DNA from: Methylorubrum suomiense
GTDB lineage: Bacteria > Pseudomonadota > Alphaproteobacteria > Rhizobiales > Beijerinckiaceae
DNA: 64,000 nucleotides
NCBI RefSeq assembly: GCF_022179765.1
Contig: NZ_BPRE01000005.1
Span: 62,001-126,000 of the forward strand
Reading direction: 5' to 3'
The position numbers were made by a program, and so were the translations under genes. The notes under the pieces are model-generated. The model saw nothing but the letters and a program-made list of their open reading frames with translations, did not search any database and was not told the DNA's origin. The stretch's first letter is position 1; each line of letters begins with the position of its first letter. Shown piece by piece: positions 54,821 through 63,324 of this stretch.

Positions 54821-54847
54821 GGATCCCGACACCTATTCCAGGGCTGG

Positions 54848-55831
54848 TTACCCCCACAGCTCCGGCTCCGGCGGGTGCACCGTGCTTCCCTCGTAGAAGA
54901 GGGACGGCGCGCGATCCTGCGCTAGGAGAAGCGGCCCATCGAGATCGACATAGGCGGCGTGGTGGGCGATCAGCATCGCGGGGGCCATGGCCAGGGAAGT
55001 GCCGACCATGCAGCCCACCATGATCTCGAAGCCGCGGGCCCGGGCTTCGTGGGCCAGCCGGATCGCCTCGGTGAGGCCGCCGGCCTTGTCGAGCTTGATG
55101 TTGATCGCGTCGTAGCGCTTGGCCAGCGCATCGAGCCCGGCCCGGTCGTGCAGGCTCTCGTCGGCGCAGATCGGAATGGTGCGCGGGATCTCCGCCAGCA
55201 GGCCGTCCTCGTCGGCGGGCAACGGTTGCTCGATCAGCGCGACGCCCGCCGCCGCACAGGCGGCGAGATTGGCCTCGATCGTCTCCGCCCGCCACGCCTC
55301 GTTGGCATCGACGATGAGGCGGGACTCCGGCGCGCCGCGACGCACGGCAGCGATTCGCTTGGGATCGCCCTCGCCGCCGAGCTTCACCTTGAGCAGCGGC
55401 CGGTGCGCGGCGAGGCGGGCCGCCGCCTCCATCGCCTCCGGCGTGCCCAGGCTCAGCGTGTAGGCGGTGGTGACGGGACCGGGCTCGGACAGGCCGGCGA
55501 TGGCCCAGGCCGGACGGCCCTGGTGCTTGGCCTCGTAATCCCACAGGGCACAGTCGAGGGCGTTGCGGGCCGCGCCCGGACCCAGGCGCTCGAACAGGTC
55601 CGAGCGGGTGCCGCTGCCGGCGAGCCATTCGGCCTGGGCCTCGATGGCGGCGACGACGCTCTCCACGCTCTCGCCGTAGCGGGCATAGGGCACGCACTCG
55701 CCCCGCCCGCGCATGGCACCGTCCTCGACGGTCGCGGTGACGACGACGGCCTCGGTGCGGCTGCCACGGGCGATGGTGAAGGCCCCGGCGATGGGGAAGC
55801 GCTCGACGGCGACGGTGAGGCGGCGGGGCAT
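54848..55831 (-). CDS. dgcA: Enolase-superfamily epimerase, DgcA-type (N-acetyl-D-glutamate racemase)
   Basis: 327 residues in the muconate-lactonising subgroup: capping domain then barrel with LLKVKLGG (the KxK acid/base pair), RLIVDANEAW (metal Asp), LIEQPLP (metal Glu), ICADESLHD (metal Asp) and INIKLDKAGGL (second Lys). That set is typical of L-Ala-D/L-Glu epimerases and their DgcA relatives. Because it lies 15 bases after a DUF1611 (DgcN) gene, the DgcA role in D-glutamate catabolism, converting N-acetyl-D-Glu to N-acetyl-L-Glu, is more likely than murein dipeptide recycling. Confidence 0.8.
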   Translation of the reverse strand: MPRRLTVAVERFPIAGAFTIARGSRTEAVVVTATVEDGAMRGRGECVPYARYGESVESVVAAIEAQAEWLAGSGTRSDLFERLGPGAARNALDCALWDYEAKHQGRPAWAIAGLSEPGPVTTAYTLSLGTPEAMEAAARLAAHRPLLKVKLGGEGDPKRIAAVRRGAPESRLIVDANEAWRAETIEANLAACAAAGVALIEQPLPADEDGLLAEIPRTIPICADESLHDRAGLDALAKRYDAINIKLDKAGGLTEAIRLAHEARARGFEIMVGCMVGTSLAMAPAMLIAHHAAYVDLDGPLLLAQDRAPSLFYEGSTVHPPEPELWG

Positions 55832-55846
55832 CGGGGTCTCCCCTCC

Positions 55847-56857
55847 TCAGGCCGGGAACTCGGCCGCGAGACGATCGAGGATCGCCTCGACGCCGAAGCG
55901 CACCGGATCGGTCGCGGGCAGGCCGTGGGCCGCCTCCGCCTCTTGGAGCAGCGTGCGGGCCTGCGGCTCGGACAGGCTCTCGGTGTTGACGGCGATGCCG
56001 ACGGCGCGGATCGCCGGATTGGTGAGCCGGCCGCAGCGGATCGTCAGGTCGATCACCTCGCGGATCGACGGCAGGGAGGCCTCGACGCCGCGCATCCGGG
56101 TGCGGGTCGGCTCGTGGCAGACCACGAAGGCGTCCGCCTGCGCCCCGTGCAGCAGGCCGAGGCTGACCCCGGCGAAGGAGGGGTGGAACAGCGAGCCCTG
56201 ACCCTCGATCAGGTCCCAGTGACCGGGATCGGCGGCGGGGGAGACCCACTCGACGGCACCGGAGATGAAATCGGCCACCACGGCGTCGATGGCCACGCCC
56301 CGGCCCGAGATGAAGACCCCGGTCTGGCCGGTGGCGCGGAAATCCGCGTCGAGCCCGCGGGCGCGCATGCCCTTCTCCAGGGCGAGCGCGGTGTACTTCT
56401 TGCCGACCGAGCAATCGGTGCCGACGGTGAGCAGGCGGCGGCCGGACCGCTTGGTGCCCTTGCCGGTCGGGAAGGTCTCGGTGGTGTGGCGGACATCGTG
56501 CAGCGCCCGGCCGTTGCGCTCGGCGGCCTCGGCGATCCGCGGGATCGATCCGAGCCGCACGTGCAGGCCGCTCGCCACGTCGAGCCCCGCTTCCAGGGCC
56601 GAGACGATCTCCGCCACCCAATGCTCGGGCAGGACGCCGCCGGCATTGGCGACGCCGATCACCATGGTCTTGCAGCCGTGCTCGACGGCTTGGGCAAGCG
56701 TCAGATCGGGGATGCCGAGATCGGCGGCGCATCCCTCCATGCGGACTTGCCCGACACACCATTCGGGCCGCCAATCATTGATGCCGTAGGCCGTCTTGGC
56801 GGCGAGGCGATCCGGCACGTCGCCGAGGAACATCAGGTAGGGCGTGGCGATCTGCAT
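55847..56857 (-). CDS. dgcN: DUF1611 protein, DgcN-type N-acetyltransferase
   Basis: 336 residues starting MQIATPYLMFLGDVPDRLAAKTAYGI. The P-loop-like segment LLTVGTDCSVGKKYTALAL, FRATGQTGVFISGRG and DLIEGQGSLFHPSFAGV are the DUF1611 blocks. DgcN acetylates D-glutamate in the two-step DgcN-DgcA route described in marine bacteria. The gene order dgcN-dgcA on one strand with 15-base spacing supports a shared transcript. Acetyl donor and specificity are taken from the family, not from this sequence. Confidence 0.82.
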   Translation of the reverse strand: MQIATPYLMFLGDVPDRLAAKTAYGINDWRPEWCVGQVRMEGCAADLGIPDLTLAQAVEHGCKTMVIGVANAGGVLPEHWVAEIVSALEAGLDVASGLHVRLGSIPRIAEAAERNGRALHDVRHTTETFPTGKGTKRSGRRLLTVGTDCSVGKKYTALALEKGMRARGLDADFRATGQTGVFISGRGVAIDAVVADFISGAVEWVSPAADPGHWDLIEGQGSLFHPSFAGVSLGLLHGAQADAFVVCHEPTRTRMRGVEASLPSIREVIDLTIRCGRLTNPAIRAVGIAVNTESLSEPQARTLLQEAEAAHGLPATDPVRFGVEAILDRLAAEFPA

Positions 56858-56897
56858 CGATTCGGTCCCGTCCGGCGTGTGAGGCCGCCCGATTCGT

Positions 56898-58031
56898 CTA
56901 TGCGCGATCCGTGCCCGATGCGCGAGGGGCAGACGCGCCCGCGCAGAGGCGATCCGCCACCGCCTCGGCGAGCGACAGCGACGAGGTCAGGCCGGGACTC
57001 TCAATGCCGAAGAGTTGAACGAGGCCGGGCAGGCCGTGCTCGGCCGGGCCATCGATGACGAAATCGGCAGCGGCCTCGCCTGGACCCGAGAGCTTGGGGC
57101 GGATGCCCGCATAATCCGGCGTCAACCGATCCTCGGCGAGGGCGGGCCAGTAGCGCCGGATCGCCGCCGCGAAGGCTGCCGCGCGATCGGGCGCGACCGC
57201 GTAATCCTCCGTCTCGACCCACTCGACATCGGGGCCGAAGCGCATGCGGCCGGCCAGATCGAGGGTGAGATGGATGCCCAATCCCCCCTCGACCGGAGCG
57301 GGGTAGATCAGCCGCGAGAAGGCGGGGCGGCCGGTGCAGCCGAAATAGCTGCCCTTGGCCAGGACCTGGCGCGGCACCCGTTCCGGTGCCACCCCCGCAA
57401 TCCGCCGGGCGAGCGCCTGCGCTCCGATCCCGGCGGCATTGACGAGGATGTCGACCGCCAGCGTGTCGGGCGCCTCGCCGCCGAAGCGCACGTGCCAGCG
57501 CCCGTCGCGGCGTTCCGCGGACAGGATCGGCGTGCGCAGCGCCAGCGCGCCGCCCGCATCCTCGATCTCGCCGAGCAGCGCCAGCATCAAGGCGTGGCTG
57601 TCGACGATGCCGGTGGCGGGGGAGTGCAGCGCCGCCACGCAGGACAGGGCCGGCTCCAAGGCCACCGCCGCATCGCGTTCCAGAAAGGCTAGGTCCTCGA
57701 CCCCGTTGGCCTGCCCGCGGGCGAAGATCGTCTCGAGCGCGGCCCGCTCCGCCTCGGAGGTCGCGACGATCAGCTTGCCGCACAGGCGGTAGGGCACGCC
57801 GTGGCTCTCGCAGAAGGCGACGAGACGGCGGCGTCCCTCGACGCAGTGGCGGGCGCGGAGCGAACCGGGGGGATAGTACATCCCGCCATGGATCACCTCG
57901 GAGCTGCGGGCGGAGACGCCGGTGCCGAACGCCTCGGCGGCCTCAGCGACGATGACCGAAGCTCCGCGTCGGGCGAGCTCCCGCCCGACCGCGAGCCCGA
58001 CCACCCCGGCTCCGACGACGAGCGCTTCCAT
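56898..58031 (-). CDS. FAD-dependent oxidoreductase, LhgO-like
   Basis: 377 residues in the DAO superfamily. The dinucleotide motif VVGAGVVGLAVGRELARRGASVIVAE opens it, then FGTGVSARSSEVIHGGMYYPPGSLRA (the L-2-hydroxyglutarate oxidase phrase), DILVNAAGIGAQ and a C-terminal GIESPGLTSSLSLAEAVAD. LhgO-type enzymes oxidise L-2-hydroxyglutarate to 2-oxoglutarate. It stands 40 bases upstream of dgcN on the same strand, so the three genes likely form one unit centred on C5 acids. ATG 58031 with GGAG is preferred over GTG 58070. Confidence 0.85.
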   Translation of the reverse strand: MEALVVGAGVVGLAVGRELARRGASVIVAEAAEAFGTGVSARSSEVIHGGMYYPPGSLRARHCVEGRRRLVAFCESHGVPYRLCGKLIVATSEAERAALETIFARGQANGVEDLAFLERDAAVALEPALSCVAALHSPATGIVDSHALMLALLGEIEDAGGALALRTPILSAERRDGRWHVRFGGEAPDTLAVDILVNAAGIGAQALARRIAGVAPERVPRQVLAKGSYFGCTGRPAFSRLIYPAPVEGGLGIHLTLDLAGRMRFGPDVEWVETEDYAVAPDRAAAFAAAIRRYWPALAEDRLTPDYAGIRPKLSGPGEAAADFVIDGPAEHGLPGLVQLFGIESPGLTSSLSLAEAVADRLCAGASAPRASGTDRA

Positions 58032-58112
58032 GCTCAGCGGCTCCGTTGCGTGCGCCGGGTCCGTGGCCACGGACGAAGGCGCGTCGATCTCGGGCGCAAT
58101 TCTGTCGGTCCC

Positions 58113-59399
58113 TCAACCCTTCTTGTCGAGGGGACGGCCAAGCAGGCGAGCGAATTCGGCCTCGATTTCCTCGACCGAGAAGGGACTCTGCCCGGAGGCT
58201 TCCGCACTCGGCGCCGCGGCCTCGGGCCTCGACGGATCCGGCTTCGGCGATCCGGACGGGGGGACGGGCCGCGCCTCGGGCTCCGGCACCGTCCTCGGGG
58301 CCGGCGCCACGTCCGCAGGCCGCGCGGGCACGGGCACGGGCACGGGCACGGGCACGGGCACGGCGGGCGTGGCTCTGGCGGGTTCGGGCTTCACCTCCGG
58401 ATCGGGCCGGGGCACCGGTGCACCTTGCCCCTCATCCGCCGCCGGGTTGGCCGAGGCGGGCGGCGGCGTGGGGGCAGCCGGGGGCAGCGGGTCGGCCTGG
58501 GCGGTCGCCATCGCCGCGGCGAGCGGATTGGGCCGGGCATCCGCCGCGACTGGCGCCGGCGATGCGGCGGCCTCCGCAGCGCCCGGTGGCGGCGTCACCG
58601 CGGAGGACGGGCGCTTGAGCGCGACCTGCAGCTGGCGGGCCATGTCGGACAGGACCGCCGGATCGACCGGGCGCGGCCCGCGACCCGCGATGACCGGTGG
58701 GGTCTCGGGAACCGGCTCGGAGGCCGGTGGGGGCTCGGGCGTGGGGATCGGCGCGGAGGCCGGCGCAGCGATGATGGGCGCGGCGGAGGACGCAGCCTCG
58801 GGGGTCGCGCCGGCGAGGGGCGGCGCGGTGCGCCGGATCAGGCGCCCGACCGGCGAGGCTGGACGGGCGCGGGCGGGCGCGGATGGCGCAGGCGGGGGGA
58901 CGACGTCCGGCTCGAAGAGGCCGGGATCGAGCGGCGGCGAGCGCTCCGGGTGCGGCGGCTCGGCGCCGGGCACGGCGGGCGGCACCACCTCGGGCATCAC
59001 GAAGGCCGGCGGCGCCGGGCTGTCGAGGAATTTTTCCGTCCGCGCGGTCTCGTGCGCAGGATCGGCGGCGAGTTCGGGTTCCGGCGCGAAGCGTGGTCCG
59101 GAGCCGCGCTGGATATGACGCTCGATGACCACATCGTTCGGCCCGCCGACCAGGAGCAGGTGTTCCACGTTGTCCCGCCGCAGCAGGATCAGCTGACGCT
59201 GCCGGTCGAGTTCGTAGATGTCGACGATGCCGAGCCGCGGCTGGCGGCCGCGCCCGTTCGCCCCCCCGTTGAGGGACGTTCCCCGCCCGGACAGCCGCCG
59301 GAACAGCAGGACCGCCCCGACCAACAGAACCAGGATGATCAGGAAGATCACCAGGAACTGCACGACGAAGGAGCCGTCGGAACTGAAGAACGCTTGCAA
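58113..59399 (-). CDS. fliO: FliO-like flagellar biosynthesis protein with very long proline-rich tail
   Basis: 428 residues. Only the first 115 are FliO-like: one membrane helix (VVQFLVIFLIILVLLVGAVLLF) and the cytoplasmic part RLGIVDIYELDRQRQLILLRRDNVEHLLLVGG. The remaining 310 residues are Pro/Ala/Glu-rich, with a (PV) run from a hexamer repeat and a short ending that looks like a helix (FSVEEIEAEFARLLGRPLDKK). FliO helps assemble the FliPQR gate. The start is TTG at 59399. It is divergent from flgB, sharing a CtrA-controlled region. Confidence 0.75.
   Translation of the reverse strand: MQAFFSSDGSFVVQFLVIFLIILVLLVGAVLLFRRLSGRGTSLNGGANGRGRQPRLGIVDIYELDRQRQLILLRRDNVEHLLLVGGPNDVVIERHIQRGSGPRFAPEPELAADPAHETARTEKFLDSPAPPAFVMPEVVPPAVPGAEPPHPERSPPLDPGLFEPDVVPPPAPSAPARARPASPVGRLIRRTAPPLAGATPEAASSAAPIIAAPASAPIPTPEPPPASEPVPETPPVIAGRGPRPVDPAVLSDMARQLQVALKRPSSAVTPPPGAAEAAASPAPVAADARPNPLAAAMATAQADPLPPAAPTPPPASANPAADEGQGAPVPRPDPEVKPEPARATPAVPVPVPVPVPVPARPADVAPAPRTVPEPEARPVPPSGSPKPDPSRPEAAAPSAEASGQSPFSVEEIEAEFARLLGRPLDKKG
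58326..58361. repeat. Six tandem GGGCAC hexamers
   Basis: Six exact copies within the fliO-like gene, encoding alternating Pro-Val in its linker; a likely site of length variation without frameshift. Confidence 0.9.
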
Positions 59400-59503
59400 G
59401 ACCGCTGTCTTTCGCCGTCGATCGGGGTCTGGTTCGGACCCCTCGTGAGACCGCGTGATTATTGCTGCCGCGCGGTAGACCCGCAAGAAATCCGAATCAT
59501 TCG

Positions 59504-59591
59504 TTAACAGCTGCTTGGAGGGTACGCCGCTTCGTTTTGGGACATCGGCGCCGGCCGCCAGGCAGGATTTGCCCGGTTAACGCGTCCTTAA
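59504..59591 (+). promoter_or_regulatory. CtrA boxes in the flgB/fliO control region
   Basis: TTAA-N7-TTAA at 59577-59591 is an exact CtrA site, 85 bases upstream of flgB. A half match, TTAA-N7-TTGG, lies at 59504-59518, toward the fliO-like gene. Confidence 0.7.
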
Positions 59592-59675
59592 CCATCAGGA
59601 CGGCAGATTCTGCCGGGTCCGGATCCCCTCCCCGTCCCACAGGGCAGGCCCCGGGCGCCTCGGCAAGGTCCCCTC

Positions 59676-60098
59676 ATGTCCCTCACCGACCTGCCCATCC
59701 TCGGCATGCTGCGCACCCGGATGCACTGGCATCAGGCCCGGCAGGCGTTGCTCGCCGAGAACGTCGCCAACGCCGATCTGCCGGGCTTCCGCCCGCGCGA
59801 CCTTGCCGAGCCGGCCGGCAACGGCGCGGCGGCCGGGCTCGCCGCGCCCATCGGCGCCTCGGTCGGCGGCGACGGCCTCGCCCGCACCGAGCCCGCCCAT
59901 TTCGGCCTGTCGACGCAGGACGGCCCCAATGCCGACCCGCGCCGCTTCAAGGGCTTCGAGGTGCGTCCCTCGGGGAACGGCGTGAATTTGGAAGAAGAGA
60001 TGATGAAGGCCGGCGACAATCAGTCGGACTATCAGCTCGTCGCCTCGCTCTACCAGAAGAGCCTCGACGCCCTGAAAATCGCCGTCAGCAAGCGCTGA
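59676..60098 (+). CDS. flgB: Flagellar basal-body rod protein FlgB
   Basis: 140 residues of the proximal rod. It has the axial-protein N-terminus HWHQARQALLAENVANADLPGFRPRDL and C-terminal NQSDYQLVASLYQKSLDALKIAVSK, both halves of the rod/hook helix pair. First gene of flgB-flgC-fliE, with an exact CtrA box upstream. Confidence 0.95.
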   Translation: MSLTDLPILGMLRTRMHWHQARQALLAENVANADLPGFRPRDLAEPAGNGAAAGLAAPIGASVGGDGLARTEPAHFGLSTQDGPNADPRRFKGFEVRPSGNGVNLEEEMMKAGDNQSDYQLVASLYQKSLDALKIAVSKR

Positions 60099-60110
60099 TC
60101 GAGGACCATC

Positions 60111-60521
60111 ATGGATTTCCTGAAAAGCCTCGGCATCGCCGCGTCCGGCCTCAAGGCGCAATCGGGGCGGATGCGCATCATCGCCGAGAACATCGCCAAC
60201 GCCGATTCCACCGCGACCACCGCCGGCGGCGAGCCCTATCGGCGCAAGATCCCGACCTTCTCCAGCCGGCTCGACCGGGAACTGAACGCCAACGTGATCG
60301 AAGCCGGGCGCGTCCGCCGCGATTCAGCGCCGTTCCGCACCAAGTACGATCCGGGCAACCCCGCTGCGGACGCTCGCGGCGAAGTGCGGCTGCCCAACGT
60401 CAACGGGCTCATCGAGAACATGGATATGCGCGAGGCCCAGCGCTCCTACGAGGCCAACCTCAACATGGTCACCGCGACCCGGCGGATGATCTCCAAAACC
60501 CTCGAGATCCTGAAGGCCTGA
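60111..60521 (+). CDS. flgC: Flagellar basal-body rod protein FlgC
   Basis: 136 residues. N-terminus SLGIAASGLKAQSGRMRIIAENIANADST, middle VDPGNPAADA-type turn (KYDPGNPAADARGEVRLPNVN) and C-terminus MREAQRSYEANLNMVTATRRMISKTLEILK are standard FlgC. It follows flgB by 12 bases and precedes fliE by two. Confidence 0.96.
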   Translation: MDFLKSLGIAASGLKAQSGRMRIIAENIANADSTATTAGGEPYRRKIPTFSSRLDRELNANVIEAGRVRRDSAPFRTKYDPGNPAADARGEVRLPNVNGLIENMDMREAQRSYEANLNMVTATRRMISKTLEILKA

Positions 60522-60523
60522 CC

Positions 60524-60835
60524 ATGCCGACCTCCGCCTTCGCCGCGGGCGCCTACGCCGCCGCCCAGGGCATTGCCCGTCCGGGCGGGCCGAAGCCGGT
60601 CCAGGCGACGGGCGCCGGCAACGGCTTCACCGGCCTCCTGCAGCAGACCCTCGACGGGGTGGCGCAGTCCGGCGAGAAGGCCGACCGGGCCGCCCTCTCG
60701 GCCGCCGCCGGCAAGGCCAACGTGGTCGATGTCGTCACCGCCGTCGCCGAGAGCGAGACCGCCCTCCAGACCCTGGTGGCCGTCCGCGATCGCGTGATCT
60801 CGGCCTACGAAGAGATCATGCGGATGCCGATCTGA
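60524..60835 (+). CDS. fliE: Flagellar hook-basal body protein FliE
   Basis: 103 residues: FTGLLQQTLDGVAQSGEKADRAALSAAAGKANVVDVVTAVAESETALQTLVAVRDRVISAYEEIMRMPI is the FliE pattern, ending in the usual EIMRMPI. It joins the MS ring to the rod. ATG 60524 lies two bases after flgC's stop. Confidence 0.95.
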   Translation: MPTSAFAAGAYAAAQGIARPGGPKPVQATGAGNGFTGLLQQTLDGVAQSGEKADRAALSAAAGKANVVDVVTAVAESETALQTLVAVRDRVISAYEEIMRMPI

Positions 60836-60849
60836 TTTTTTTGAGAACG

Positions 60850-60995
60850 TCCCCTCCCATCCATCCCCCTCATCCTGAGGTGCCGCGTCAGCGGCCTCGA
60901 AGGAGAGCTCCAGAACCCGCCGCGCTCCCTGGAGCCCTCCTTCGAGGCTCCGCCTTCGGCTTCGCACCTCAGCATGAGGGCACGGGTGAGAGCGG
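60850..60995. repeat. Palindromic intergenic repeat, copy 3
   Basis: CCTCATCCTGAGGTGCCGCG on the left with GCACCTCAGCATGAGG on the right (one change from copies 1 and 2) and inner CCTCGAAGGAG/CTCCTTCGAGG arms. It separates fliE from fliQ inside an otherwise continuous flagellar run. Confidence 0.8.
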
Positions 60996-61020
60996 GGGCA
61001 TCTCGAAAGCTTCGCGCGTC

Positions 61021-61287
61021 ATGACCGGCCTCGCCATCCTCGACATCGCCCGCGACGGCATCTTCGTCTTCCTGAAGGTGGCCGGACCGCTCATGCTGGT
61101 CGCGCTCGTCGTCGGCCTCGTCGTCTCGCTATTCCAGGCACTGACGCAGATCCAGGAGCAGACCCTGATCTACGTGCCCAAGATCGTGACGGTGTTCGGC
61201 GTGCTGCTCCTGATGCTGCCCTTCATGGGCGACGCGATGGCGTCCTACATGGCCCGCATCGCCGCCCGCATCGCGGCGGGCGGATGA
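61021..61287 (+). CDS. fliQ: Flagellar export gate protein FliQ
   Basis: 88 residues with two membrane helices (FVFLKVAGPLMLVALVVGLVVSLFQALTQIQEQTLIYVPKIV, the FliQ signature, and VFGVLLLMLPFMGDAMASYM). ATG 61021. Forms the FliPQR channel with FliR, whose gene follows at 33 bases. Confidence 0.96.
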   Translation: MTGLAILDIARDGIFVFLKVAGPLMLVALVVGLVVSLFQALTQIQEQTLIYVPKIVTVFGVLLLMLPFMGDAMASYMARIAARIAAGG

Positions 61288-61320
61288 TGCGCCGCGCGGC
61301 GCAGTGTAGAACGGCCGGGA

Positions 61321-62097
61321 ATGGCCGCTTCGCTCAACCTGCTGCTGCCCGGCCTCGCCGCGGCCTATCTCCTCACCTTCGCCCGGGTCGGCACGCTGAT
61401 CATGCTGATGCCGGGCGTAGGGGAGCAGCTCGTCTCCGCGCGGCTGCGGCTCGCCCTGGCGCTTCTCGTCACGCTGGTGCTGTTCCCGGTGGTTCGGCCG
61501 ATGCTGCCGGCGATCAACGGCGCGCTGGCGCCGCCCACCCTGATCGGCCTTCTGTTCAGCGAGATCCTGATCGGGCTGATGCTGGGCCTGTGCGTGCGCA
61601 TGGTGCTCGCCGCGTTGACGACCGCCGGCAACGTCATCTCGCAGCAGCTCGGCCTGTCCTACGCCATGACGGTGGACCCGACGATGGGCGGGCAGCAGGC
61701 GGCGGTCGGCAACTTCCTTTCGCTCCTCGGCATCACCCTGGTGATGGCGACCGACCTGCATCACCTGGCGCTCGAAGGGATCGCCCGCAGCTACGTCGTG
61801 CTGCCCCCCACCGGCCTGCCGGCGATGGGGGATGCGGCCAAGCTCGCGCTCGACGCCTTCGCCCGCAGCTTCGCCCTCGGCGTGCGGATCGCCGGCCCGT
61901 TCATCGTCTTCGCGATCCTGTTCAATCTCGGGCTCGGCGTGCTGTCGCGGCTGATGCCGCAATTGCAGGTCTTCTTCCTCGCAGTGCCGGCCTCGGTCAT
62001 TCTCGGCATGCTGATCCTGGTCGGCGCGTTGGGCCTGCTCATGAGCCTGTTTCTCGACGATCTCGGCCGCTATCTCGGCCAGCTCGTCGGGCGATGA
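61321..62097 (+). CDS. fliR: Flagellar export gate protein FliR
   Basis: 258 residues, about six helices. TFARVGTLIMLMPGVGEQLVSARLRLALALLVTLVLFPVV and LFSEILIGLMLGLCVRMVLAALTTAGNVISQQLGLSYAMTVDP are the standard FliR blocks, and FNLGLGVLSRLMPQLQVFFLAVP is near the end. Followed by flhB at 41 bases. Confidence 0.96.
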   Translation: MAASLNLLLPGLAAAYLLTFARVGTLIMLMPGVGEQLVSARLRLALALLVTLVLFPVVRPMLPAINGALAPPTLIGLLFSEILIGLMLGLCVRMVLAALTTAGNVISQQLGLSYAMTVDPTMGGQQAAVGNFLSLLGITLVMATDLHHLALEGIARSYVVLPPTGLPAMGDAAKLALDAFARSFALGVRIAGPFIVFAILFNLGLGVLSRLMPQLQVFFLAVPASVILGMLILVGALGLLMSLFLDDLGRYLGQLVGR

Positions 62098-62138
62098 GCC
62101 GCCCCCATCACGCCGCGCCCGAGGTCGGAGCCTGATCG

Positions 62139-63206
62139 ATGGCCGAGGAAACCGACCAGGAAGACAAGACCGAAGAGCCGACCTTCCGACGCATCGAGCA
62201 GGCGATCGAACGCGGCGACGTGCCCAACAGCCCCGAGATCTACACCTTCTTCATCCTGGCGGCGCTGACGCTGGCGCTGATCCTCTCGGCCAAACCCATT
62301 GCGGAGGGCCTGTCGCGCGACATGCGCGGCTTCCTCCTCCATGCGGGCGAATTGCCCGCCGATTCCGGCACCTATCTCGGCGTCGGCATGCGGGCGGCCT
62401 GGATCAGTCTGAAGGCGCTCGCGGTACCGCTCGGGCTCGCCCTGGTGGCCGCGATCGCCGCGGGATTCCTCCAGCACCGGCCGATCCTGACCGCGCAGAG
62501 CCTGATGCCGCAGGTCTCGCGCATCTCGCCGATGGCCGGGATGAAGCGGCTGTTCGGGATGGAGGCCTGGGTCAATTTCGGCAAGGGTCTGGCCAAGATC
62601 CTCCTCGTCGGCGTCGTGGCCGGGGCGATCCTGTGGGCCGAGCACGACCGCGCGGAATCCTTCGCCCAGCTCGAACCCGGCGCCGCCCTGGCCGCAACGC
62701 TCTCGCTCGCCGTCAAGATGATGGGCGGGATGCTGGCGATCTACGCGGTGATCGCGCTCGGCGACGCGCTCTACCAGCGCCATCGCTGGCGGGCGCGCCT
62801 GCGCATGTCCAAGGAAGAGATGAAGCAGGAGCACAAGGAGAGCGAGGGCAGTCCCGAAGTGAAGGCCCGCCAGCGCCAGCTGCGCCAGGCGAAGGTGAAG
62901 AAGCGGATGATGGCCGCCGTGCCCACCGCCACCGTCGTGGTGACGAACCCGACCCACTTCGCCGTGGCCCTGCGCTACGAGGCCGGCATGGCCGCGCCCG
63001 TCTGCGTCGCCAAGGGCGTCGATTCCCTGGCGCTGCGCATCCGCGCGGTGGCGAAGGAGCACGGCGTGCCGGTGATGGAGAACCCGCCGCTGGCGCGCGC
63101 GCTCCACGCCACCGTCGAAGTCGACGACGAGATTCCCGCCGAGCATTATCGCGCGGTTGCGGAGGTGATCGGTTTCGTGCTTCGCCTGCGCCGCCGGGCC
63201 GCATGA
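62139..63206 (+). CDS. flhB: Flagellar export switch protein FlhB
   Basis: 355 residues. Acidic start EETDQEDKTEEPTFRRIEQAIERGDVPNSPEI, four membrane helices, then the cytoplasmic domain with MSKEEMKQEHKESEGSPEVKARQRQLR and the autocleavage motif NPTHFAVALRY (Asn270-Pro271), which must be cut to switch from hook to filament export. Intact and of normal length. Confidence 0.96.
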   Translation: MAEETDQEDKTEEPTFRRIEQAIERGDVPNSPEIYTFFILAALTLALILSAKPIAEGLSRDMRGFLLHAGELPADSGTYLGVGMRAAWISLKALAVPLGLALVAAIAAGFLQHRPILTAQSLMPQVSRISPMAGMKRLFGMEAWVNFGKGLAKILLVGVVAGAILWAEHDRAESFAQLEPGAALAATLSLAVKMMGGMLAIYAVIALGDALYQRHRWRARLRMSKEEMKQEHKESEGSPEVKARQRQLRQAKVKKRMMAAVPTATVVVTNPTHFAVALRYEAGMAAPVCVAKGVDSLALRIRAVAKEHGVPVMENPPLARALHATVEVDDEIPAEHYRAVAEVIGFVLRLRRRAA

Positions 63207-63324
63207 GCGACCGGCGCACCGAAACCGGCGAAGTCCCTCAGACGCCACGGTTTATGCACCATTGTCGGGCAAATCTGATCCGACGGCGCGCCGAAGGCGG
63301 GCGTGAGGGGATGGGTAGGGCCTG

